From the NCBI RefSeq assembly GCF_037975245.1, contig NC_092579.1, forward strand, positions 2,285,001 to 2,349,000: a DNA stretch of 64,000 nucleotides, written 5' to 3'. Made by a program: the position numbers and the translations under genes. Shown piece after piece: positions 14,501 through 27,521 of the stretch; position 1 is the stretch's first letter, and every line of letters starts with the position of its first letter. The notes beneath the pieces are model-generated. The model did not search any database. It was not told the origin of the DNA and saw nothing but the letters and a program-made list of their open reading frames with translations. The stretch comes from Apostichopus japonicus (Eukaryota > Echinodermata > Holothuroidea > Aspidochirotida > Stichopodidae).

Positions 14501-17500
14501 GTTAGACAGCTTGAAGTCACATACAATACACGACCTACTTTCCATCGCTTCTTCGTCAAGCTAAAATATGGTTACAATTGATAGGTTAGTAACTTGCGAA
14601 TCAATTAGCGGGAATGCAAGGAGGATCAGTTCCCATAAACAGATATCCCCAGGAGAATAAGGACTCGTTAAAAATGTCAAATCATAATAATTATGGCCTT
14701 TCTCTCTCTCTCTCTGTGATCACACAAAATAACTGAGTTACTCCAGTTTGTAAACACACTTGTCAGGATCAGATGGTACAGTATGAAGGATTTTTCGTGA
14801 TCCCATAAGAGAATTACTTCGGACAGTAGCTGATATGGTTATGTGTGTATATGGTTCAGAGGCTACGACGTGGTCGAGTTTCTTTGTAATACGAGTACTA
14901 AAGTCGGTGCAAATGTTCACAATGTCAGAGGTCACTCAAACTCTGTGATATATATGCTCAACTTTACAACTCGATTTTAAAAAAGTTAAAATCCTGCACT
15001 TTCGAATCATCATCTTTATTTTGTTTTTGTCACTGACTAGTGATCAAATAATTCAATATTGTTGAGCTTCCTGTCTTGTTGGTAGACCCAAAAGAAAATT
15101 ACTGCCTACCGTAAACGGGCTTTCAAGATGTTATCTTGTTGCATTTTTTTTTCTCAAAGTGATCATAACAGAGAGTGAGGATCCCAAGAGAAAATGGTGA
15201 TCCAAAATGAGACTAATGATCCCACAAGAAAGTGAAGATCCCCAGATAAATTAATGATTCTCAAAAGGAGTACTGATCTCAAAGGAGAATGATTATCACA
15301 GACGAGAGTGATGATCTCAGAGAAGGGTGATGATCCCAAAATAGAGTGATGATCCCACAAGAGAGTGATGATCCCATAAGAGAGTAATGATCCCAGGGAA
15401 TGATGATCTCAAAGGAGAGTGATGATCCCAAAGAGTTTGATGATTTGACTCTTGCTGTAGGATGATATTGTGTATACCGTTATTGAGAATAGTATGCTGT
15501 AGTCGATTTCTTATACGTAAATATCCTGAAAGACTATAATCTGTAAACCAATCAATTGACCTCCAGCCCGTGATCAATATAGATCTTATTTTGGTGATTT
15601 CCCTGCCATTTATATATAGATATCTTGTTTGTTATTCTCAGTAGGGTAATTAAATATATAAAACAAACTCAGTTTGGGTTTGTGTCTTAAACCTAGTCAA
15701 TGTGTATATAAGCACTCGCCGAAAATCGAATTCCTCTTGGAATTCCATCCCTGCGCTTTTTCCTTCCTATTAGTTCCTTTTTATCAAATGAAACTGAGGA
15801 TGTTATGCCTGCATGATAAAGAAAAAATTGTACAATGTATTGTGGCTTGTCTGACACACTCGGCAGAGAAATGCTTTAACAGCTGTATTGGATCGCTGTC
15901 AATTAAGGGATAGGCATGCTCAGGTTTTAGGGCACAATAGATATATAGAGAATTAAGGCTTGCATTCCTGAAGTATCAAAACTGATCTGAATTCCGCTCC
16001 AGCCAATAACTCCTTGCTTGTTCAAACTGATCTGTCAATACCACCCGTGAACGTTAAGACCAGTCTCAAGCACACCAGATAGAACTTATCCATGCAGCTA
16101 TTCTTAACTGGAAAGAAAAGCATGTCCGGTGAATTTATAGGTTATACATGTTAACAACAAACTCATCCCTTCCGTTTCAAGCGCATGACGATACTATGTG
16201 CGTTTGAAGTCAAATATTTCTAGCTTGTCAAATCAATGTTTGTCAAATCATAATCACTTGAACGAGAATATATCCATAGCAACGCGTATGCATTTGATTT
16301 CGTTTCAGGGATATTATATCAATATTGTCGCCATCCATTTAGCGTATGTTTATCAACGTATAGTGTGAAATCTTACTGACATAAACGGTATACATGCCAC
16401 ACAATTGTCAACGCAGTTTATAATCAGTATACCTAATGTTACGATGGTACAAATGCCCGCAGCCTACCCATTATATATACGTAAACACTCGTATAGTAAA
16501 ATAAGATACCGTATACAACGATCACCAACGTTTTGTAATACAAAACTTAAACAACGATTTGTCTTCAATTCTTTGCAGGGCAAAGTTGAATACCTCGTAA
16601 AGTGGAAGGGCTGGTCGAATAAGTAAGTATGAAACTGCATGTAAATATGTTCAATTCACACAAATTTACCGTCGGACACTTCTAGTGATCTTTTTGACAA
16701 ATTTCTGACTTATTTCGACAGAGTTGATCAGTATCTTAAATTGTTTTTAATTCGAAGCCTTACTTTTGTTAATTAATTAAAGTTAAGGGTTTTAATATGA
16801 GTGAGGTCCGCTACCCCCGCCCCCCCCCCCCCGCCACCACCCCTAAATAAAAAATTGTAAAAGAATAAACTCTATAATAAGCGAACTGAAGTTTGTATCT
16901 GATGGCCTTCGCTTCAAGAAGATATTTTATGTTACTTCTTTGATTGATAAATATTTATTTATGTTTAACCGTCACTTTAAGACCCATTTATATTTCATAA
17001 GTGAGTTAAATAAGAATATAAATGTCATGAACATGGTAACCCGACTTTGTTTAAGCTATACTTGAAATTTGACAAATACCTTTGACGTCTCTTTATACCT
17101 ACTAGCATTGATTGGATATAGGTTTTAGCCCAAGTAGAATATACAACAACGAAATATTAATTTTCCTTTTTTTCATTCAGGAACAACACATGGGAACCAG
17201 AAGGCCATATTCTAGATACACGGCTGGTGCAGAATTTTGAAGCAAGGTAAAATAGGTCAACTTGCGTTATGACAGTATTATAAAGAATTATAATAGTAAT
17301 AGCCTGGGGTAATGCAGTGCCGTATTAAAGCAGTATGGTACTTCAGTAAAATAGAATTATTATTTCCTAAATGAGGTAGAACAGTGAATAAAGCAGTGAA
17401 AATAGTGAAATAAAAACACGGTCATACAATAAGCCAACAGTAACACACTGAAGAACAATGGCAAATACAGTAATACAGCATATAGTAATACAGTCTTAAA

Positions 17501-20500
17501 GTAATACAATGCTATAGTTTACACAGTAACAGCTAATAATATTATAATGTAGTAGGCATAATATCCTCTACAGTACATACTACATTAACATGGTAATAAC
17601 AGTAATACAGCATATAGTAATACAGTCGTGAAGTAGTAGTACAATATCATAGTTAAAACAGTAACAGCTAACAATATTATAAGTATTCATCATATCCTCT
17701 GCAGTACATAATACATAAACATTGTAATTACAGTAATACAGGATATAGTTAAATAGTGGTAAAGAAATACAGTACTATAGTTAAACAGTAATTGCTGATG
17801 ATATTATAAAGTGGGAGGCATAATATCCTCTGCAGTACATACTACATTAACATGGTAATAAAAGTAATACAGCATATAATAATGTAGTGGTAAAGTAATA
17901 CAATATTATAGTTTAAACAGTAACAGCTTATAATATTATAATGTAGTAGGCATTATATCCTCTGTAGTACATAATACATTAACATGGTAATAACAGTAAT
18001 ACAGCATATAGTAATACAGTCGTAAAGTAATACAATATCATAGTTAAAACAGTAACAGTATATAATATTATCATGTTATAGGCATAATATCCTCTGCGGT
18101 ACATACTACATTAATATGGTAACAACAGTAATACAGCATATAGTAATGTAGTGGTAAAGTAATACAATATTATAGTTTCAACAGTAACAGCTAACAATAT
18201 TATAAGTATTCATCATATCCTCTGCAGTACATAATATATTAACATGGTAATAACAGTAATACAGCATATAGTAATATAGTGGTAAAGTAATACAATATTA
18301 TAGTTTAAACAGTAACAGCTTATAATATTATAATGTAGTAGGCATAATATCCTCTGTAGTACATAATACATTAACATGGTAATAACAGTAATACAGCATA
18401 TAATAATACAGTCGTAAAGTAATACAATATTATAGTTTAAACAGTAACAGCTTATAATATTATAATGTAGTAGGCATTATATCCTCTGTAGTACATAATA
18501 CATTAACATGGTAATAACAGTAATACAGCATATAGTAATACAGTCGTAAAGTAATACAATATTATAGTTTAAACAGTGACGGCCTATAATATTATAATGT
18601 AATAGGTATTATATCCTCTGTAGTACATAATACATTAATATAGTAACATGGTAATACAAATGCAAAGGCTAGTGAGAAAGTATTACAATACAAAAAGCAG
18701 CAGTCTATTGTAATCCATTGATCTTTCGGATCATGCACAGAGTGATAAAGAACTATAGTACGATAGATCAATAAGTCTCATTAGAATTATTACAATGTAA
18801 TATAATAGTATAATAGTAAACCAGGGAGCACGCAAACTATGAAAGAAACATATATGACATGCATGAGTACGGTATTATTATGTATTCATTCACTGCCACA
18901 TTAGGACATTAGTACCGCGTGTAACGCCGTCTTCGGTAGATATTGAGTATCCATTTGTACTGGAAGCAAGATGGAAAGAATGATTTGTTTTCTCAAAGTT
19001 TATTCATTTGTTCAAGTTGCATTTTGCTTTAAATTTGCTACAATCTTATGATACAAGGTCGTGGAAATATTAAATCTGGATAATGAACTTTGGAATTAGA
19101 TCTTTAAAAGTGGTAAATTAGAAAAAAGTGCACTAACATTTTGGGACGTAAATTTTCTTGAAATGGAATAAACAATTAATGACTCTCTACTGATTGGTAT
19201 CGAATTGTATTTAGCCACAAAGTAGGTCTGGATATATTGAGAAGTATCGAATTTGCTTTGTCTTCGCAAAACTAAAACACAAATCAATGCACACGACGAA
19301 GGTGTGGTTTGTTGCATTGTGAACTACGAGATCGCCAGTGCTATTCCATATCGCTTCATAGCAAGAAATCTTTCCTTTAACTCTTAAAATTACTTCATAT
19401 ATAGAAAATGAAGGGAAATAACTTGTTACTGTCCCTTTAAAGAAATAACCATTAATTTATTTAATTTGATTTTCTACTTTGTTTAACGGAAAGATTGAAC
19501 AGCAATTTCGTTGAAACAATTAATTATCCAGGGCAGGACAAAACCAAAGGAAAGAAAAGTATAATAGTTATCATTATTCCTGCAACAAAGTACCATTATA
19601 GAAATTAATTAATTTAATTGATTTTGCACTCTTTATAACGCAAAGACTATAACCGTTACCAGCAATTTAATTGAAACAAACACTCCGAGGCCAGGCCCAA
19701 ACTCTCATAGATAATAATCATATTCGTATTCCCAATAACGGCTATGAGTGAGCAACTATCCTGAGCAAACGAGGTTTAGAAACTACACCACGGTGACCGT
19801 ATCCTCGTTCAAACGAAACACTAACTTGTAGAAACATGCCGTGTGTGATAGTACAAATTACCTGAAAGGTATGCTGTATTGGCCCCCAAAATTGCTAGAT
19901 ATTCAAATATGGTCACCTTTGGTCAAAATTCTTAAACTGTTTTTATTACAACTTTCGAGGAAATTTTCCTCACTGGGACATTCAGTCATCTTGTGTGTGT
20001 CTTAAAAATGTCTGAGAACAATTTGGAGAGTAAAGACCTCCAGGAAAATACTTTTTGAAAACTTCGAGCAATTATAGCGTGCTATGATTTGGGCTCTATA
20101 CTGACTACCTTTAATTGCTGAAAATTGTATATTTATATATTTATACCAGAGGGTTGCTTGGTAATCGTTAGTGATACATGCAAACATCTATTGTATAGGT
20201 GTGTGTCTCCATTCAGTGAAATAAGAACGTTTTAAGCGCACGTACGTTTTATACATAATGAATCTTGGCAGTAAGCGTTGTTTTTATTCTAAGGATTAAA
20301 ACAACAATAAAATGGCAGCATTTGTAAGTCAAACAACAACAAAGGAAAACCCTTCGCCTGCTCGAAAAAGCCAAAATTTGTTGATGAATTGTGTAAAGGG
20401 AAATATTATTTATAGACTGTCCCGTGTATCTTAATGCTTGAATGGGTTTATCGTTGTCAGCTATAAGCTGGTACTCAAATTAGTCTTGCTCGAAATGTGT

Positions 20501-23500
20501 GCGTGTTTCGCTTGTGTGTGGTATGAACAATATCAACCATCACACTAAAAGATTTCAAAACTAGGCCTTACCGGTATATTCTGTCGGATATTGAACACAA
20601 ACAAGTAAAGTAATGACGAAAGAACGTTTTATCATGAGCCGATTAAATATGAACAAACATGCACGAAATACACATAGTTGATCGGTGTCGTTTATGCACA
20701 ATCGTAACATTCTACCAACGATTCACACACTTTTAGGTATGGATATGATAGCATACTTATTCTCTATACCAAGGTTAACAAGAATGTCACAGTTATACGT
20801 TTGTAATATGAGACATGGAAATCAAACAAACTGGTGACTTTGAACCTTGTCAACTTGAAACGCGCTACATGTGAGATAGAGCAAAGCGATTACAATACTT
20901 GATTTTATCTATTCGGCATGTTGCAACACCTTTCATTTTCAATCTAATATCTCTATCCACCAGACACTCTATTTGAAAAACTACGTTGGCTAAAATATCG
21001 AACCCTCAACAAGACATTAAGCAAGTTTATGTTGCTTAAATAGCAAATATTCACAAAACCCTGCACACATTCAGTTCATATGCTTTCGTAGTAGAAGTAC
21101 CTATTGCCCAGCAACTTAACAAAACAATCGTAACTGAATACATTGACTTCTTTAAGAAACATCACTTAATATAGAGCTTGCATGGGGCACGAAAAATATA
21201 GTTTATCCTACTCACAACTCAGAACAGGGGGGTAGAGGCGGTAGTGGAATGAGGTAATTAAATTCTCAATTCGTGTTTGCTGATGAATTTCGGAAAACAA
21301 ATTTCCGAAGCAGATTTAATGTTTCTTATACGCTAAATGCACTATGACCAGGTGGGTTTAACGGAGAAAAACTGTCGCAATCGAAAGAAAGAAATTTATT
21401 TTCTGTTGCCCTTATGGCGCGAACAATTTACCGTAAAATCACTGCGACTCCGCCTATATCAGCATGTTCATTACACAACTGTAACCTACATATACTCGTA
21501 TCGTCTACTTTTGTTGACCCAAATTCCATGGAGGAAATACCTGTTTATTCATTGCAATGGAAAGAAATCACACAATTTCGCATTCTACATCAGTAAGACC
21601 GTGAGAAAGATACTATTCAAGAGAATGAACGTATACCACTGGCTAGCCACGAAAGTGAAAGTAGTCCTAGGTCTAACGGATGTAAACAAACCAGAGAGAT
21701 TTGATTGGCGCATGATCTGTTGGGCGAGGCTTGCAAATTTTAATTGAAGTTTATAGAATCTACGGACTCGTTAATAAATCTGGCGAACGACAGATAACTC
21801 AATCAATAATAATGAATATTGATATGGAAATTGCATATAGAAGGGTGTCATTTTCACCGAGCTTTCAATGCAGTAAGCTGGAAAGGTCGAAGTTTCAATT
21901 TGGCAAACACGTAATGCGTAATGAGACTTTAAAGGCAACCAGCTCAATACAACACTACAGTGTTTATTTGAAATATCGAGAATAGTGTCGTGCGATACCC
22001 GATAATCTCCCGTTGCTTTCTTCCAGACTTGTCCGTGAACAATCCGGTTATCGTGGACCAGGACGAAGACCGAAGAGAGGAAGGCGTAAAGTAAGAAATT
22101 ATATATGTTTTCTATATGAACTGATAACAATTCAGTTTGCAATATCAGAGGTGAAAAGGTTAAATTGCTTTCAATGGGTTTAAGTGGTTTGAACCTAAAT
22201 GTGACGTTTCCCTTTGATATGTTTGTCTACTATTCTTTGCATGTTTAGTGTGAGCAAACACTAACACTAGTTTCGAGAACGAACCCATTTCCCTAACTAT
22301 GATTCTTAACAACCTCCATATAAATGTAGCAACATAAACCTATTGATTTGGAATACCAGCATGCATGTACGTTAATGTATCACATTGCGCATCATGTGTA
22401 ATGTCGATACAGGTTAAAGTTAGGCATATCTTGTGGAACATGATATTGAAGCTTCGATCTACTCGATCACCACTTTTATCCATCCATTACAACATTCTGA
22501 GTTAAACCACTAGGTCAACATACCCTAGCGAAGGCACTTCGTCAATTTGAAATTGTAAGGATTCTAAGGTTACTTTCTTGGGTTACTTTTTGCATGTTGT
22601 TTACCGAAATTGATCGCCATTTTAGCAGACCTTTGACAAAGATTGCGCACGGCTGAATGGCATGCAATCCAAATGAGTGCAATCAGTGACTTCACCAATG
22701 CTATATTTTAAAAAGAAGTTACCGTATAATTATATGAAGGCGTTGTGTAGCGGTTAGAGTGTCCACCCACAACCTTTAAATTCCTGATTCAAAGCCACAT
22801 CTGGAACTAGATTCTCATGACCCAGTAAATACTGCTGCTGGGCAGTTGTGTTGAACGGAGTTTTCCAAGGGTTGGAATTTCTGGTTTGGTGACTCGAAGC
22901 AATTACTTTGTTCACAGTGGTTGCAATGCAGTGATGATGATGAACGGGGTCGGTGATGTTACCGCCCTTAGTTTTTGATAAAGTGGTTAAGTGCTGTAGT
23001 AATCTCTCGTTCGCGTTATGGGGACGTGAAGTATCGGTCCCCCGATCCCGGGAGCACGAATGGATGTAGCCTTTGTTAAGGCGTATCGGCCAATTTTTCT
23101 TTACTAAATGCGCTGGGTCGATCCTTATACTATTCATCACGCTATGACCGATTCCGTTCATGCGATTGCTTCTGTGTGTGATTCATCCCTCCTGTGATCG
23201 CGCCGGCCTCTGGGAACCGTATGTAGAAAGGGGAGGAAAATATAACAGCCGTAGCACCAAGTTCCTATTTTTATGTAGGGAAACCCATTCTAGAATAGGT
23301 GCGACAACTTTGTATATTTGTTTATTTGGTCAATTTCACTTTACCGCCGATTTCTTACAAATTAAAAGCACATGCAGGCAGAAGACGAAAGGGAGAATAC
23401 TGATTAGGTACCGCTAACAACTTAGTTTGATCTGTCAAAGTATCGTGAAATATAAATTCATTCAGTACAACCTCGGAATGCGTGAAACCGTGCGCTTATC

Positions 23501-24933
23501 CTGCCAAGTACTTAGTAATGATTATAATAATAATGTAAATTTATACAGCGCTCCAATCAGTCAAGACGTGCTCTTAGGTGCTTTAGAACGGATACAAAAT
23601 ACTGATCGAAACAGACGTAATGGGCTATTTTAAATAAATACGATTTAACTTTACACCGATAATTAATTAAGGATTTAGCGTCTCTAATGTTTGGTGGTAC
23701 AGAGTTCCACAGTTTTGCAGCTGCCACACTGGAACCGGTCGCTATAATACGTTGTCCGACTTACAGGTACATCAAGCAGGGATTTGTTGACGTTGAAAAA
23801 AGAAAAGCAAATTCGCATAGCCTAAGCATTAGTACCTACATAATTCACCTATCGTTATTTACACATGCAAGTGGAATCTAATGAAATGTTATAGAAACTA
23901 GAAGTAAATCATATTTGTGAATCAATCTTTCTCTATATTCACTAATACTTGGTCCCTTTATTTTTGTTTCATTTTCTTCTTTGCCGTTATATAGTCCCTC
24001 GTTGTGGTAGACGCTGAGTTTCGTCATGGACAGCGAAGCCTCTCCCAAACCGGTAAACCTGAGCCATCGGTCCAAGCCAAGCGTCTTCGACGAACAATTT
24101 CGACTCCTTCCAGAGTAGGTACATCAAGAAGAGGGCGCCCATCATGCAAGGTAACTTTGCGTCCATTTCGTACGAAAAGTACTAGAACGGAAGAAATAGA
24201 CCAAGGTGCCGAGGACCTGAACGATAACCTTTTAGATGAAGGAGCACTATTCCGTCCAACTCCGATCGAGCTTCCATACACTGGTGGAAGGATTGATAAC
24301 GAAGATGACGTTATTGAGCAGATGGACATTGGTAATGTTCAACTATCTCCAGCTCGAGTTGATCACCAACAACCATCTATTCCCAGAAAGAGAAGTCCAG
24401 AAATGTTCAACCCTGTTCGAAATTTAAAACTAGGAAACGTTATATTCTGGAAACCAGAACAGATGCCAGCAGCTGAGGTGATTGTCACTGACGTCACCAA
24501 TGACGACACGACGATAACGATAAGAGAATGTTCAACGAGACAAGGCTTCTTTAAGGAAGAACGTCAAGAAGAGAAGAAAAAAGAGGAGGAGAAGGTTATT
24601 TCTGAAGCAGTTGTTATTGAGGTCAAAGATTCAACAGAGAGTAAAACTCAGACAGGTGAGACAGGGGAAGAGGACAAAGAAAAAGAAAAGGAGAAAGAGA
24701 TGGGCAAAGGAAGAGAAACGGAGAATGAAGAGGAAGTGCAGCCAACGCAACAGGAAAAGGAAATTAAGAAAGAGGGTGATCCAGAGCCAAAGAAGACTTC
24801 GTCGGAGGAAGAGACGGGGACGAAGCCATCACAAGGTACCGAGGCGGTCCAAGATGAGACAGTAGCTGTTGAGAAACAACCGGAAGTGAGCACAATAAAT
24901 AATAACGGCGAGGCAGACGATCACCAAAATTAA
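8528..24933 (+). CDS. Pc/CBX: Polycomb-group chromobox protein, paralogue A (CBX-A)
   Basis: Five coding exons read cleanly: 8528-8599, 16579-16622, 17181-17246, 22027-22090 and 23995-24933, all with GT-AG borders, giving about 394 residues. Residues 9-60 are a Polycomb-type chromodomain. Its aromatic cage, Y12, W33 and W36, matches F11, W32 and W35 of mammalian CBX7, which bind H3K27me3. Exon 4 gives a basic AT-hook-like segment (GPGRRPKRGRRK, to residue 82). Residues about 242-269 are the Pc box (VIVTDVTNDDTTITIRECS, then GFF), which binds RING1 in PRC1. Unusually, about 125 Glu/Lys-rich residues follow the Pc box, which normally ends these proteins. Two adjacent ATGs (8528, 8531) are possible starts; the second gives the usual MEL start. 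Introns are long (8.0 kb and 4.8 kb) and carry tandem arrays. Which vertebrate CBX it matches cannot be decided, as it probably represents the invertebrate Pc ancestor. Confidence 0.93.
8600..15160 (+). other. CBX-A intron 1, left part: nothing else supported
   Basis: This is the bulk of the first intron of CBX-A. It has a poly-G tract near 10255 and short chance open frames. No exon of another gene, RNA gene or intact mobile element could be supported on either strand. Confidence 0.4.
15168..15438 (+). repeat. Degenerate minisatellite of about 20-bp units
   Basis: About a dozen variants of 'gagagtgatgatcccaaaag' follow one another in intron 1 of CBX-A. Units differ by small changes and indels (gatctcaaag, gatcccacaag). 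The serine/isoleucine-rich open frames on the minus strand come from this array. Confidence 0.88.
17440..18660 (+). repeat. Tandem array of about nine 132-bp units in CBX-A intron 3
   Basis: Units share the landmarks 'taacagtaatacagcatata', 'gtaaagtaatacaatatta', 'aaacagtaacagct' and 'atatcctctg(c/t)agtacata'. The 'attaacatgg' landmark recurs at 17583, about 17715, 17846, 17978 and 18110, and so on, a period of about 132 bp. Flanking sequence from 17260 is similar in flavour (short 'cagtaatac' motifs) but less regular. The array is non-coding and lies inside a CBX-A intron. Confidence 0.92.
18670..22026 (+). other. CBX-A intron 3, right part
   Basis: Intronic sequence between the 132-bp array and exon 4. 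It contains one copy of a dispersed repeat (19861-19970, listed separately). The longest open frame here (21337-21747, 136 codons) has no recognisable family, no Kozak-like support and unusual composition, so I regard it as chance. Confidence 0.4.
19861..19970 (-). repeat. Dispersed repeat, copy 1
   Basis: The reverse complement of this segment matches 37920-38098, sharing blocks such as 'agaattttgaccaaaggtga', 'ccatatttgaat' and 'aatacagcatacct'. The two copies are in opposite orientation. Family unknown; no terminal structure could be identified. Confidence 0.65.
22739..23130 (+). mobile_element. Probable tRNA-derived SINE
   Basis: The segment starts with a tRNA-like head. 'gtgtagcggttagagtg' resembles a pol III A box and 'gattcaaagcc', about 40 nt further on, resembles a B box (consensus GGTTCGANNCC). 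A non-tRNA body follows. This arrangement is that of a tRNA-derived SINE. The head is too diverged to fold as a working tRNA. The right end is not defined because no second copy is in the window. Confidence 0.42.
23500..23770 (+). repeat. Fragment of an old dispersed element
   Basis: The segment contains 'aatttatacagcgct', 'ggtgctttagaacg' and, further on, 'gcgtctctaatgtttggtgg' with 'agagttccacagttttgcag'. Phrases of this kind recur in repeated elements of echinoderm and other deuterostome genomes. I recall the pattern but cannot assign a family. It lies in intron 4 of CBX-A just before the last exon. Confidence 0.4.
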
Positions 24934-25062
24934 GAGTCGATAGGAATTTGCATTGTGTTAGTTCTGTGACCAACTGGAAGGGCTGTCACACGGGTGGAAG
25001 ATGAAGATGGCTTGAAAGAGGGTTTCGAGAATTTTTGAGGTAATACTGAAAGTTCGCAATGT

Positions 25063-25431
25063 TAAAGGCATTGAAGACTCGCCTCAAACCGCGTGCCGCC
25101 ATCTTTAAAAAGTTAACTTTCCGTTGCTTGCAAGTGAAGTTTTTCTCTTGTCGCTACAAAATGCAGACAGTATTGAAACGTGATACCTTGTTATCTTTAG
25201 CTGGACCTGAGATGTCTATCGCTGTATCGTTTGCACACTCTGTGTTGTGGGTATTGACCGCAGCTGCATGTACTGACTGTACACTAGTGTCTGATTACCG
25301 ATGGTAGCAAGCTGTGTGTGTATTTTCTGGGATCGATGGTGGTGTCTAACACTTCTGTTACACCTCATTCGAAACTAGGTCACATTACCGGCATTAGACG
25401 TTTCTTTGTGCGCGAGTCTTCACACCCTTTA
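25063..25431 (+). mobile_element. TTAA-flanked MITE (family 1), complete copy
   Basis: The left end reads TTAAAGGCATTGAAGACTCG and the right end reads CGCGAGTCTTCACACCCTTTAA, so about 20-bp imperfect inverted repeats are flanked by TTAA on both sides. TTAA target duplication is the hallmark of piggyBac-type transposition, so this is probably a non-autonomous piggyBac-like element of about 0.37 kb. A second copy of the family lies at 53771-54781. It sits about 130 bp after the CBX-A stop codon and may contribute to its 3' UTR. The small open frames inside it are not genes. Confidence 0.75.
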
Positions 25432-27520
25432 AGTTATGTAAGTACAACCCGCATTATGAATATATCAACATACATACCGTGGCAGAATGGAATAACCGCC
25501 AGAAGTCAACGCATTCGACACGTTTGTGCATCTGTTGTTCATATACTGGATTGCGCAGCCAGGCTAGGACTACACCGACACACTATACTAAAATATATTA
25601 CTGGTTTACTTTACGCTCATTTAAGATGTGTGCAAATAACTGTCTGGTTGACTGCAATAATTAGGCCAATGTATAACGTACGTTGCGACTATAACTAGGT
25701 AAATACAGCTGCATTCGTGTTCAGTCTAGCTGGGGTTAACCCATCATGTATCACTCTGAAAACGATGCATACGTATTCCACTTTGGATCAACCTTCACCG
25801 AATGACCATGATTTGTTTTCGCTCAACCAATGTCAAAAATGTTTTAATAAAAAAAAATCAGTGAAAATTGACTGACTTTTAAGCCATCCAATAGCATCAT
25901 CCAAAGAACATTCTTAGCAGTGGCGGTGTACCCGGGGATACATGTCCTATTGCATAAATAGGAAATGCTCCTCAAAGTTGTTGGTTTCGGTGAAAATCGT
26001 GACCTTTCGTTTTTTTAACTTTCTGTTTGTGTGCGTGACGCCTTGCTGCAAGATTATGACGCTCATGAAATGAGCTTGGCTCATTATTACTCGAGGTGCA
26101 CCGATATTTCTGTGGTTACACTACCCCCCAACCCACTTCCCCTCCCTGGGTGTTTCTCTCGTTCGTTTTCTGCCAAGTTATAATCATCAGGAATAATTCA
26201 ATCTTGTTTGACTTTCTAACACGGTAATTGAGAATGCTACATACCGCCGCCTCTTCACAGTGTCTGTGATCAATCTTATTGGTCGTATCATTATGACAAT
26301 AATTGAATATTCATGAGAGCCCATAATAACATTGAAGACAGTTCTTAAATGGTGACTTTTTTCATGGATCCGGGCGTATTTATGTTGTTGTTGCATTGCT
26401 TTTCGCGGAACAGTTTAGAAGCGATGGAAAGATATTGTTCTATAGTTTCATGTTGGCCTAACCAGCGAACTTAACTTAATCCAATAGTATATATATATTA
26501 TTTTATATTTTTCATGAATATTAAACAGATATAAACGTCCGTTTCGTTACTTGCTTAACCCATTGTGGATGTAGCTTTCCTTCTCAACAATTTAGTATAT
26601 TCAGAACTGAATCATTATATTTTGTTTCGTAAACTAAACACGTGATATAGTCATATTTAAAAAAAAAAAAAAGATATCTTGTGACATATGGACTATTTTT
26701 CTGATGTTTTCGTTGCAGCTAAGAGTTATTTATGTTTAAATTTAATTTTAATGTGTAGATATGTAAGGAGAATTATATTGTGCGATAACTAACCGTTCAT
26801 TCTAGAAAAATTTAATTAAGATGTTGTGTCAAAGAGAAAACGTTGAACTTTACAAAAATTGTGTGAAGTCTAAAAGTTAAGAAGACCGCTTCCATCAGGG
26901 TGGGGGACCTGTTCTGAATGCTCGCGACTGAATATTTCTACTACTTTCTTTTTCTTTAGTCGTAATATTATCTGAGTAGAGTTGTGTTTTGTATCTGATT
27001 CTCATTTTCTAAACGATCTTTTGAAGAATTGGGAGTTCCTTTTCACGAATCCCCACCCACCCCATTTAGATCATTTAAAAGTGTGCGCTATTTTTTTATA
27101 TGTTAGTTCCTTACTTGGTTTCATGGGCGAACGGGACCATTTCAGTTTGGGGGGGGGGGGGAGAAAGTTTTGTGCCCGAAAGTTCCCGTGACACTATCTA
27201 AGCGGAGCGCCACCATCGGTTGGCGCGTAGCGTTACAAGAAATGTTTTGGCAAAAAATGCCTCTCAGTTTGCCGGAAATAGCACTTCTGAGGCCTTGCAA
27301 GTTGCATCTAAACATTCTTTATTTCATAATCTCACGTTTTAGAAATTTACACTTCCCCAAAAATTTGGTAAATTAGAAGAAGAAAAAAGGGTAACATCAG
27401 TTTGAAGGGGAAAAACAAAACGCTCTCCACGGAATTGTGGGGCAAAAAAATGCTTGGTTTGACATTCTAGAGAAATCAATTAATTAATAAACATGTTACT
27501 TACAAGATATGCAGATTAAA
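25432..27520. other. Intergenic DNA downstream of CBX-A
   Basis: No gene recognised. An AATAAA at 25845-25850 is a candidate polyadenylation signal for CBX-A, about 0.9 kb past the stop. A G-run occurs near 27150. Small open frames show no family resemblance. Confidence 0.4.
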
Positions 27521-27521
27521 C

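Noticed and set aside
21337-21747. 136-codon open frame in CBX-A intron 3
   Set aside because: No family resemblance, no repeated or domain-like composition, and inside an intron. Length alone is not enough in AT-rich DNA.
22754-23161. 135-codon minus-strand frame
   Set aside because: It lies over the SINE-like segment and has no family resemblance.
24024-24893. Minus-strand and second-frame open frames across the last exon of CBX-A
   Set aside because: Shadows of the real frame; the Ser-rich or Arg-rich composition arises from the Glu/Lys-rich tail read in other frames.
25318-25698. 126-codon frame downstream of CBX-A
   Set aside because: It starts inside the family-1 MITE and runs into flanking DNA with no recognisable domain.
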